Below, one piece after another: positions 6,131 through 12,486 of a stretch of 13,466 nucleotides of DNA. How positions within the stretch are numbered: the first letter of the stretch is position 1; every line of letters starts with the position of its first letter. The notes beneath the pieces are model-generated. The model was given only the letters and a program-made list of their open reading frames with translations. It made no database searches and was not told where the DNA came from. The translations under genes and the position numbers were made by a program. Origin of the DNA: DATLYB01 sp964502525 (GTDB lineage: Bacteria; Bacteroidota; Bacteroidia; Chitinophagales; CAIOSU01); the NCBI GenBank assembly GCA_964502525.1, contig CAZCXH010000145.1, forward strand, positions 1 through 13,466, in the 5' to 3' direction.

Positions 6131-6179
6131 AATCATTTGATTAAAACCTTTGTTTAAAACAAATGATTTTTTACTTTTG
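6131..6179 (+). promoter_or_regulatory. Promoter with overlapping palindromic operator for the TetR/efflux operon
   Basis: TTTG (6149-6152) and TACTTTTG (6172-6179) are separated by exactly 19 bases, a full match to the Bacteroidota TTTG-N19-21-TAnnTTTG promoter. It lies 21 bases before the TetR start. An inverted repeat with 17-base arms covers the region: 6131-6147 (AATCATTTGATTAAAAC) and 6152-6168 (GTTTAAAACAAATGATT), spacer 4, with 15 of 17 positions paired. Its right arm fills the promoter spacer, so a bound repressor would block RNA polymerase. The adjacent TetR protein is the obvious candidate. Confidence 0.72.
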
Positions 6180-6200
6180 CGGCACCAACTCTAAACCTTC

Positions 6201-6830
6201 ATGCCTTCAAAAAAAGCCAGGCAACCACATGATGCCAATACCGAAACGAGGATAAAGGCGGCAGCGCGGGTTGTTTTTCATAAGAAAGGGTTTGCCGCAG
6301 CGCGCACAAGGGACATTGCGGAAGAAGCGGGAATAAACCTCGCCCTGCTCAACTACTATTTCCGCAGCAAGGAGAATCTTTTTGAATTAGTCATGACGGA
6401 AACCCTGCATGATTTTCTGCAAAGCATGGCAATAGTGTTTAATGATGAGGATACTTCGCTGGAGCGTAAAGTGGAACTGATTACCGGAAAGTATATTGAC
6501 CTTCTTACCCATGAGCCTGAGATTCCGCTTTTTATCGTGAGTGAAATCAGGAATAATCCGAAGATTTTTTTGACGCGGCTGCCGTTCAGAAATATCCTGC
6601 AGTCGGTTTTTGTAAACCAATATCAGGATGCGGTTAAAAAAGGGGAAATCAAGGAGAAAAATCTGATGCACTTCATCATGAACCTCGTGGGGCTGGTGGT
6701 TTACCCATTTGTAGCCAGCCCGTTGCTGAAGAAAATCGGCAGGCTTAACGATAAACAATTTGACAAACTGATGCAGGAGCGCAGGAAATTGATTCCCGTT
6801 TGGGTGAAAGCCATGCTCAAAGCCAAATGA
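6201..6830 (+). CDS. TetR/AcrR-family transcriptional regulator
   Basis: The 209-residue length is typical. The N-terminal helix-turn-helix is clear at about 15-62: ETRIKAAARVVFHKKGFAAARTRDIAEEAGINLALLNYYFRSKENLF. The C-terminal ligand-binding part (about 63-209) is all-helical and not conserved enough to name an inducer. It is the first gene of the export operon, 48 bases ahead of the TolC-like gene, as CecR (YbiH) adjoins ybhGFSR in E. coli. The large palindrome over the promoter upstream suggests that it represses its own operon until an inducer, perhaps a pump substrate, binds. The basic N-terminus MPSKKARQPH is a usual extension. Confidence 0.92.
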   Translation: MPSKKARQPHDANTETRIKAAARVVFHKKGFAAARTRDIAEEAGINLALLNYYFRSKENLFELVMTETLHDFLQSMAIVFNDEDTSLERKVELITGKYIDLLTHEPEIPLFIVSEIRNNPKIFLTRLPFRNILQSVFVNQYQDAVKKGEIKEKNLMHFIMNLVGLVVYPFVASPLLKKIGRLNDKQFDKLMQERRKLIPVWVKAMLKAK

Positions 6831-6878
6831 TTTTTCAGTCATGAAGCAAGCCCCAGTTAAACAAAACAGATTTGCCCC

Positions 6879-8135
6879 ATGAGCAAGAAACTCCTTACAT
6901 CGGCTCTCTGCTTCCTGCTCGCGGTCGTTTCGGCTGCCGCACAAACACTCGCCATTGACAGTTGTTATGCGCTCGCTGTGAGAAACTATCCTTTAATAAA
7001 GCAATATGACTTGATTGAAAAAACAAAAGACTGCACGCTGAGCAACGCGGGCAAGGCGTATCTCCCCGAGTTAAGCATCACCGGAATCGGAGGTATTATT
7101 TTCGGGCTGCCGACACTGGGCGCACCGGCTGAAGGCATCCAGAAAAGCAATGAATTTCATTTCGTGGGCATGGGTCAGTTCAGCCAGACGATATGGGATG
7201 GCGGTGCATCCAAAACGCAAAAAGATATTGCAAAAGCTTCCTATGAAGCGGACAAAGCCTCGCTTGACGTGTCGTTATACGAGTTGCGGGCAAGAGTCAA
7301 CCAGCTTTATTTCGGCATCCTGCTTCTGGATGAGCAACTGGCGCAATTAGCGGTGCAGGATACCATTCTCCGCCATAATGTTGCTCGCATCAAACAACTA
7401 AACGATAACGGACTTGCTTACAAGACTGACCTCGATGAAATAAAAGTGGAGCAACTGAAACTGGAGCAGCGCAAAACCGAACTTGTTTACACGCGCAAAG
7501 GCTATGTGCTGATGCTTTCGCTTTTGATAGGCGCAAAAATCGGTGATGAAACCGCATTGCAGAAACCGGCAGGCAGCGATGTTGGCGACTTGCAAATTAT
7601 CCGACCGGAGCTTTCTTTATTCAAAAGCCAGCGCGACTTAATCACCGCTCAATCGGGATTTCAGCGTGTGCGCATGATGCCGAGGTTTGGTTTGCTCGGT
7701 GCCGCTGCGGTGATGGCGCCAGGCATTGATTTTCTCGGCACCAGCCTCACTTACATTGGCGTGGCGGGATTGAGCGCATCGTGGAAGCTGAGCGGGTTAT
7801 ACAAAACCTCAAATGAAAAACAACTGACCTTGCATGCGTTGAACAAGATAAACCTGCAGGAAGAAACTTTTCTGTTCAACACAAAACTCCGGATGACACA
7901 GGCTTCAGCCGACATCGAAAAACAAAAAGCTATTCTGGCAGCCGATGAAGAAATTGCAAGCCTGCGGAAAAGCCTCCGCAAAAGTTACCAGTTGAAATAT
8001 GACACCGGCATGTGCGCTCTGATTGACCTGTTGAACGCAACGGAAAAGGAAAGCGAAGCGTTGCGACAAAAAGCCCTGCATGAAATGCAACTGTTAATGA
8101 CGATTTATGATTATAGAACTATCACCGCAAACTGA
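6879..8135 (+). CDS. TolC-family outer membrane efflux channel
   Basis: The 418-residue protein has a signal peptide (MSKKLLTSALCFLLAVVSAAAQ). It then shows the outer membrane efflux protein pattern: two halves, each with a strand pair and long helices rich in Leu, Gln, Lys and Ala (for example ASYEADKASLDVSLYELRARVNQLYFGILLLDEQLAQL and SADIEKQKAILAADEEIASLRKSLRKSYQLKYDTG). FSQTIWDGGASKTQKDIAKASYEAD (about 100-124) resembles the conserved strand-to-helix region. It would form the trimeric duct of a tripartite exporter with the downstream fusion protein and ABC transporter. E. coli ybhGFSR lacks its own channel gene and is thought to use TolC, so the presence of one here makes this operon self-contained. 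The lipoprotein gene starts four bases after its stop. Confidence 0.9.
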   Translation: MSKKLLTSALCFLLAVVSAAAQTLAIDSCYALAVRNYPLIKQYDLIEKTKDCTLSNAGKAYLPELSITGIGGIIFGLPTLGAPAEGIQKSNEFHFVGMGQFSQTIWDGGASKTQKDIAKASYEADKASLDVSLYELRARVNQLYFGILLLDEQLAQLAVQDTILRHNVARIKQLNDNGLAYKTDLDEIKVEQLKLEQRKTELVYTRKGYVLMLSLLIGAKIGDETALQKPAGSDVGDLQIIRPELSLFKSQRDLITAQSGFQRVRMMPRFGLLGAAAVMAPGIDFLGTSLTYIGVAGLSASWKLSGLYKTSNEKQLTLHALNKINLQEETFLFNTKLRMTQASADIEKQKAILAADEEIASLRKSLRKSYQLKYDTGMCALIDLLNATEKESEALRQKALHEMQLLMTIYDYRTITAN

Positions 8136-8139
8136 CGGC

Positions 8140-9048
8140 ATGAAAAAACGAAACATAATCCTCATCCCGCTCTTACCCTTGCTCTTGCTGGGCGCGGCAT
8201 CCTGCAATGAAGGAAACAACAGCTTTGACGCATCAGGTTCATTTGAAGCGGTGGAAACAATCATCTCTGCCGAAGCAAATGGAAAAATTTTGCAACTGAA
8301 TATCGAAGAAGGGCAGGAACTGAATGCCGGGCAAACGATTGGCTACATTGACAGCACGCAGTTGTATTTGCGCAAGCTGCAACTGCTTCAAAACAAAGAA
8401 GCCATCCTGAGCGGACGACCGCAAACGCAGGTGCAGACGGAAGCGTTGAAAAAAGAGCTCGCCAACGCCATCGCCAACCGCGACCGGACGGAGAAACTTG
8501 TGAAAGGCGGAGTAGCCATGCAGAAGCAACTGGATGACGCCAATGCCGCTGTGGCAACGCTTGAAGCAAAAATCAACGCGCAGGAAAGCACATTGAAAAC
8601 CACGACATCATCCATTAACGAGCAGGGAAATCTGGTGGATGTGCAGTTGAAGGAGATAAGTGACCAGCTTGCAAAATGCGCCATCATCAATCCCGTGAAG
8701 GGAACGGTGTTGGGCAAATACGCGCAGCAATATGAGATGACAGCCGTTGGCAGACCGCTTTACAAAATTGCTGACCTCTCCGGCATCATCTTCCGCGCCT
8801 ACATCACAGGCGACCAGTTGCCGCAGGTTCAACTTGACCGGAAGGTGAAGGTGCTCACTGACGATGGCAAAGGAGGCTTTAAAGAAACCGAAGGCGTCAT
8901 CATCTGGATAAGCGACAAAGCCGAGTTCACCCCGAAAACTATTCAGACGAAAAATGAAAGAGCCAATACGGTGTATGCCCTGAAAGTGAAAGTGCAGAAT
9001 GACGGGACGTATAAAATTGGAATGTACGGAGAGGTGAAGTTTAATTGA
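8140..9048 (+). CDS. Membrane-fusion (HlyD/YbhG-like) lipoprotein of the ABC exporter
   Basis: The start is placed at the ATG at 8140, four bases after the TolC-like stop. From there the protein begins MKKRNIILIPLLPLLLLGAASC, a lipoprotein-type signal with the acceptor Cys at residue 22. An in-frame ATG at 8107 would put 11 polar residues ahead of the signal. The 302-residue product has the adaptor layout: first lipoyl half (SFEAVETIISAEANGKILQLNIEEGQEL), a helical hairpin with coiled-coil character (about 65-185), second lipoyl half (CAIINPVKGTVLGKYAQQYEMTAVGRPLYKIADLS), then beta-barrel and proximal domains. It should bridge the inner membrane ABC transporter to the TolC-like channel. The TGA stop lies inside the first TTGAAAA repeat unit of the following array. 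Confidence 0.88.
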   Translation: MKKRNIILIPLLPLLLLGAASCNEGNNSFDASGSFEAVETIISAEANGKILQLNIEEGQELNAGQTIGYIDSTQLYLRKLQLLQNKEAILSGRPQTQVQTEALKKELANAIANRDRTEKLVKGGVAMQKQLDDANAAVATLEAKINAQESTLKTTTSSINEQGNLVDVQLKEISDQLAKCAIINPVKGTVLGKYAQQYEMTAVGRPLYKIADLSGIIFRAYITGDQLPQVQLDRKVKVLTDDGKGGFKETEGVIIWISDKAEFTPKTIQTKNERANTVYALKVKVQNDGTYKIGMYGEVKFN

Positions 9049-9184
9049 AAATTGAAAGTTGAAAATTGAAAATGAAAGAACCTCAGCATCTAATTCCATT
9101 ATCACTTTCCACTTTCAATTTTCCATTTTCAATTCCCAACTCTCCATTCGCCAAACTTTCAATTTTCCATTTTCAACTTTCAAC
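9044..9184. repeat. TTGAAAA/TTGAAAG repeat array with inverted arms, no gene inside
   Basis: The left arm (9044-9078) repeats TTGAAAA, TTGAAAG and AATGAAAG words. The right part (9104-9136 and 9154-9184) carries the same words in inverted orientation (CTTTCAATTTTCCATTTTCAA). The left arm includes the stop codon of the fusion protein, and the right arm ends three bases before the GTG of the first ATPase gene. The transcript could fold into a long hairpin inside the operon. The same words surround the four-helix-bundle gene at 10874-11239. Confidence 0.8.
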
Positions 9185-9187
9185 TAA

Positions 9188-10096
9188 GTGCCTCACGTAG
9201 TCTTAAATAACATCACCAAAACCTACAACAAAGGCGAGGTCAAAGCCGTGAACAATGTTTCGCTTTCGGTGGAAAAGGGCGAGTTGTTTGGTTTGATTGG
9301 CTCTGACGGTGCGGGCAAGACAACACTGTTCCGCATCCTCACCACGTTGCTGCTGCCCGACAGGGGCTCTGCAAGCGTTGCCGGGCTGGATGTGGTGAAG
9401 GATTACAAAACTATCCGCAGGCAGGTGGGTTATATGCCCGGAAGATTTTCACTCTATCAGGACCTTTCGGTGGAAGAGAACCTCAATTTCTTTGCAACGC
9501 TCTTCAACACAACCATTCAGGAAAACTATCATTTGATTGAAGACATTTATATTCAGATAGAACCTTTCAAAACGCGCAGGGCAGGCAAACTCTCCGGTGG
9601 CATGAAGCAGAAGCTGGCGTTGTGCTGCGCGCTGATACACAAGCCCACGGTATTGTTCCTCGATGAGCCGACAACAGGCGTTGACACTGTTTCAAGAAAA
9701 GAATTCTGGGAGATGCTGAAACGCCTGAAGCAGCAGGGCATCACGATTGTCGTCTCCACACCTTATATGGATGAGGCGAACCTGTGCGAGCGCATCGCGT
9801 TGATACAAGGTGGAAAAATTCTCTCGCTCGACACGCCCGGAAACATCATCCGGAAATTTCCTGATGAACTGTTTGCCGTTAAAGCAGCCAACATGGGTCA
9901 GCTTTTGACTGACCTGCGCCAAAGCGAATTGATTAAAACCTGCAATGCTTTCGGAGAATATCACCACGTTACTTTCCACAATACAACAGGGCGGCACGAA
10001 TTATTGAAACAGCCGCAGTTCAGACGGCATGGCGCTGTTGAATTGAAAGCCATAACTCCGACCGTTGAAGATTGCTTTATCCAACTGATGAATTGA
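9188..10096 (+). CDS. ABC transporter ATPase 1 (YbhF N-terminal-half-like), degenerate Q- and H-loops
   Basis: The 302-residue protein begins with GTG directly after the repeat array. Visible motifs are Walker A GSDGAGKT (38-45), signature LSGGM (135-139), Walker B VLFLDE (155-160), and D-loop GVD (164-166). The Q-loop Gln is missing (GYMPGRF, Gly85) and the H-loop His is Pro192 (STPYMDEA), so its own ATP site is probably poor at hydrolysis. Its intact signature should complete the site of ATPase 2. About 80 residues follow the nucleotide-binding domain and fit a linker as in YbhF. The next ATPase starts three bases on, in the same frame, and the two are separated only by TGA-ACC. It belongs to the export operon and acts at the cytosolic face of the two permeases. 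Confidence 0.92.
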   Translation: MPHVVLNNITKTYNKGEVKAVNNVSLSVEKGELFGLIGSDGAGKTTLFRILTTLLLPDRGSASVAGLDVVKDYKTIRRQVGYMPGRFSLYQDLSVEENLNFFATLFNTTIQENYHLIEDIYIQIEPFKTRRAGKLSGGMKQKLALCCALIHKPTVLFLDEPTTGVDTVSRKEFWEMLKRLKQQGITIVVSTPYMDEANLCERIALIQGGKILSLDTPGNIIRKFPDELFAVKAANMGQLLTDLRQSELIKTCNAFGEYHHVTFHNTTGRHELLKQPQFRRHGAVELKAITPTVEDCFIQLMN

Positions 10097-10099
10097 ACC

Positions 10100-10846
10100 G
10101 TGACAAACGAAGTAGTCATCAAAACCAATAAGCTCACCAAGCGTTTTGGCGATTTCGTTGCCGCTGATGAAATCACCTTTGAAGTTTTCAAAGGTGAAAT
10201 TTTCGGATTTCTTGGCGCCAACGGAGCGGGCAAAACAACCGCCATGCGCATGTTGTGCGGCTTGAGCATCCCTTCATCCGGTGAAGCTACCATCGCGGGT
10301 TTCGATGTGTACAGGCAAACGGAAGAAATCAAAAAGAACATCGGCTACATGAGTCAGAAGTTCTCGTTATATGAAGATTTGACGGTGTCGGAGAACATCA
10401 GTTTTTTCGGAGGCATCTATGGACTGAGTGATAAGCAACTCAAAGAAAAGAGCGACAACCTCATTGAAACTTTGGGGATGAAAAGCGAAGCGAAAAAATT
10501 GGTAGGCAGCCTGCCGCTGGGATGGAAACAAAAACTTTCATTCGCAGTGGCAATCCTTCACGCTCCCCGTATTGTCTTTCTTGATGAACCCACCGGAGGC
10601 GTTGACCCCGTTACCCGCAGGCAGTTCTGGGATATGATTTATGCCGCCTCGGGCAGCGGCATTACGGTGTTCGTTACCACCCACTACATGGATGAAGCCG
10701 AATACTGCAACCGCATCTCCATGATGGTGGATGGCGCCATCAAAGCGCTCGACACACCGGCAAACCTGAAGAAGCAGTTCAACGCTGCGACTATGGATGA
10801 AGTCTTTTTTGAATTGGCGAGAGGAGCGAAACGCAAGTCTGATTAG
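10100..10846 (+). CDS. ABC transporter ATPase 2 (YbhF C-terminal-half-like), degenerate signature
   Basis: The 248-residue protein starts with GTG, three bases after the ATPase 1 stop. Motifs are Walker A GANGAGKT (39-46), Q-loop Gln86 (GYMSQKF), signature replaced by LPLGW (138-142), Walker B VFLDE (159-163), and H-loop His195 (TTHYMDEA). LPLG in place of LSGG is, from memory, also usual in the C-terminal half of E. coli YbhF. Combined with ATPase 1 this gives one full site (Walker A/B, Q and H of ATPase 2 with LSGG of ATPase 1) and one degenerate site. In E. coli both halves are one chain; here a single in-frame TGA divides them. A four-helix-bundle gene separates it from the permeases. Confidence 0.92.
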   Translation: MTNEVVIKTNKLTKRFGDFVAADEITFEVFKGEIFGFLGANGAGKTTAMRMLCGLSIPSSGEATIAGFDVYRQTEEIKKNIGYMSQKFSLYEDLTVSENISFFGGIYGLSDKQLKEKSDNLIETLGMKSEAKKLVGSLPLGWKQKLSFAVAILHAPRIVFLDEPTGGVDPVTRRQFWDMIYAASGSGITVFVTTHYMDEAEYCNRISMMVDGAIKALDTPANLKKQFNAATMDEVFFELARGAKRKSD

Positions 10847-10847
10847 A

Positions 10848-10880
10848 GGAAAGTTGAAAATTGAAAGTTGAAAATGAAAG
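10848..10880 (+). repeat. TTGAAAG-type repeat, left flank of the four-helix-bundle gene
   Basis: Its first 19 bases (GGAAAGTTGAAAATTGAAA, 10848-10866) recur exactly at 11261-11279, an offset of 413 bases. The repeat starts two bases after the ATPase 2 stop, and its last part supplies the ATG of the four-helix-bundle gene. Confidence 0.85.
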
Positions 10881-11239
10881 AGAATAAGGTATCAGTTAAA
10901 AGTTTGGCATTCGCAATACGGGTTGTGAAACTCTACAAGTATTTGGCAGAAACGAAAAAGGAGTATGTCCTGTCAAAGCAAATGTTGAGGGCGGGCACTG
11001 CCATTGGCGCATTAATCAGGGAAGCGGAACATGGTCAGTCAAAAGCCGATTTTCTGAGCAAGATGAATATCGCCTTGAAAGAAGCAAACGAAGCACTGTA
11101 CTGGCTGATACTGCTGAAAGAAACCGATTATTTAAATGCGAACGAGTTTAACTCAGTCTATGCCGATTGCGAAGAATTAGTGAAGATGCTTGCAAGCATT
11201 GTGAAAACAACGAAGAATAAATTGAAAATGGAAAGTTGA
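10874..11239 (+). CDS. Four-helix-bundle protein (S23 / 23S rRNA intervening-sequence protein family)
   Basis: From the ATG at 10874 the protein has 121 residues; a TTG six bases upstream in frame is less likely. The family pattern is clear: LAFAIRVVKLYKYLAETKKEYVLSKQMLRAGTAIGALIREAEHGQSKADFLSKMNIALKEANEALYWLILLKETDYL, matching TIGR02436/PF05635 members (R-S-x-TSIGANIAEA, then DF-x-x-K-x-x-IALKEA-x-E-x-x-YWL). These form four-helix bundles and are structurally related to Avd of diversity-generating retroelements; the role of free-standing copies is unknown. It interrupts the export operon between ATPases and permeases. Its first codons and its last ones (KLKMES plus stop) lie within TTGAAAA-type repeats on either side. 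This suggests it arrived as a repeat-bounded unit. It is in operon direction and could be co-transcribed. Confidence 0.9.
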   Translation: MKENKVSVKSLAFAIRVVKLYKYLAETKKEYVLSKQMLRAGTAIGALIREAEHGQSKADFLSKMNIALKEANEALYWLILLKETDYLNANEFNSVYADCEELVKMLASIVKTTKNKLKMES

Positions 11240-11284
11240 AAATGGTTTTTAGTTGAAAATGGAAAGTTGAAAATTGAAAATGAA
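11221..11284 (+). repeat. TTGAAAA/TGGAAAG repeat, right flank of the four-helix-bundle gene
   Basis: The 64-base run is made of TTGAAAATGG, GGAAAGTTGAAAA and similar words. It contains the stop codon of the four-helix-bundle gene (11237-11239) and, at its end, an ATG (11280) that may begin the next gene. The orientation is the same as in the left flank. The assembly gap begins 30 bases later. Confidence 0.85.
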
Positions 11285-11314
11285 GAATCATATTACAAGC
11301 CAACAATCAAGTTC

Positions 11315-11414
11315 NNNNNNNNNNNNNNNNNNNNNNNNNNNNNNNNNNNNNNNNNNNNNNNNNNNNNNNNNNNNNNNNNNNNNNNNNNNNNNNNNNNNNN
11401 NNNNNNNNNNNNNN
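11315..11414. other. Assembly gap (100 N)
   Basis: The run is exactly 100 N, the usual placeholder length, so the true distance is unknown. It removes the 5' end of the first permease gene and possibly more. Repeats just before it probably broke the assembly. Confidence 0.98.
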
Positions 11415-12485
11415 CTCCACGTCTTCCGCGACAGCAAAACACTGCTGCTGCTGTTCGGGATGCCTGTTGCGCAAATCCTGCTGTTCGGCTTCGCGTTGAC
11501 CAACGAAATCAAAAATTCAAAAATCGTCATTTGCGACTACGCCCGTGATGCCGCCACGCAGCGCATCATTGACCAACTTGCGGCAAGCAAAAACTTTGAG
11601 ATAGAGCAACAACTGCTCAGCCATCGGCAACTCGAAGACGCATTCAAAACAGGAGAAATCAAACTGGCGGTTGTCTTTCCCGCCAATTTCAACAACGACC
11701 TGCTCCACCTCCGCAAGGCGCAGGTGCAAATCATCGCTGACGCTTCCGACCCCAACACCGCCACAACCCTCACCGGCTATGCCACCGGCTCCATCATGCA
11801 ATACCAGCGCGACCTCATGGCGGGCAGCGCCCTCCCCGTTCTAATCAATTCCGATGTGCGCATGATTTACAACCCCGAACTCAAAGGCGTTTACAACTTC
11901 GTTCCCGGAGTCATGGCGCTCGTGCTGCTGCTGGTCTGCGTGCTGATGACCTCCGTTTCCATTGTGAAAGAAAAAGAACTCGGCACCATGGAAGTGCTGC
12001 TAGTCTCCCCGTTCAATCCGTTCCTTGTCATCCTCTCAAAGCTTATTCCTTACTTCATCCTTTCCCTCATCAACCTCACGGTCATCCTCATTCTCAGCGT
12101 CACGCTCATGGGCATGGTCATCAATGGCAGCATCCTGCTTTTGTATGCCGCAAGCGCCCTCCTCATCCTTTGCGCGCTCACGCTGGGCATGCTCATTTCC
12201 ACCGTCACCTCCTGCCAGCAAACCGCCATGCTGCTTTCCCTCATGGGCATGATGATGCCCACCATGCTGCTCACCGGCTTCATGTTTCCTGTTGAGAATA
12301 TGCCCTGGCCCCTGCAGGCTGTTTCCAACGCGGTCCCATCCAAATGGTATTATATCATTATTAAATCAGTCATGATAAAAGGACTCGGTATGGCTGCCGT
12401 GTGGAAAGAGATGCTCATCCTCCTGTGCATGGCTTTGTTCCTGCTCGCGGTCAGCTCCAAAACTTTTAAAATCCGTTTGGCGTGA
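11415..12485 (+). CDS. ABC-2 type permease 1 (YbhS-like), 5' end lost in gap
   Basis: The 356 visible residues begin LHVFRDSKTLLLLFGMPVAQILLFGFALTNEIKNSK, which matches the first cytosolic helix and first membrane segment of YbhS/YbhR-type permeases. Only about 10-15 residues should be missing. A soluble periplasmic domain follows up to about residue 150. Then come five hydrophobic segments: around PGVMALVLLLVCVLM, FILSLINLTVILILSV, LLLYAASALLILCALTL, LLSLMGMMMPTMLLTGF, and LILLCMALFLLAV. The ABC-2 motif VKEKELGTMEVLLVSPF stands after the second segment. ATG AAG AAT at 11280 before the gap is in frame only if the gap really is 100 bases, so it may not be this gene's start. The next permease begins after one base. 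Confidence 0.88.
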   Translation, partial: LHVFRDSKTLLLLFGMPVAQILLFGFALTNEIKNSKIVICDYARDAATQRIIDQLAASKNFEIEQQLLSHRQLEDAFKTGEIKLAVVFPANFNNDLLHLRKAQVQIIADASDPNTATTLTGYATGSIMQYQRDLMAGSALPVLINSDVRMIYNPELKGVYNFVPGVMALVLLLVCVLMTSVSIVKEKELGTMEVLLVSPFNPFLVILSKLIPYFILSLINLTVILILSVTLMGMVINGSILLLYAASALLILCALTLGMLISTVTSCQQTAMLLSLMGMMMPTMLLTGFMFPVENMPWPLQAVSNAVPSKWYYIIIKSVMIKGLGMAAVWKEMLILLCMALFLLAVSSKTFKIRLA

Positions 12486-12486
12486 A

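Noticed and set aside
9044..9184. TTGAAAA arrays considered as a CRISPR
   Set aside because: The units are 7-14 bases, irregular, have no spacers of constant length, and no cas gene is near.
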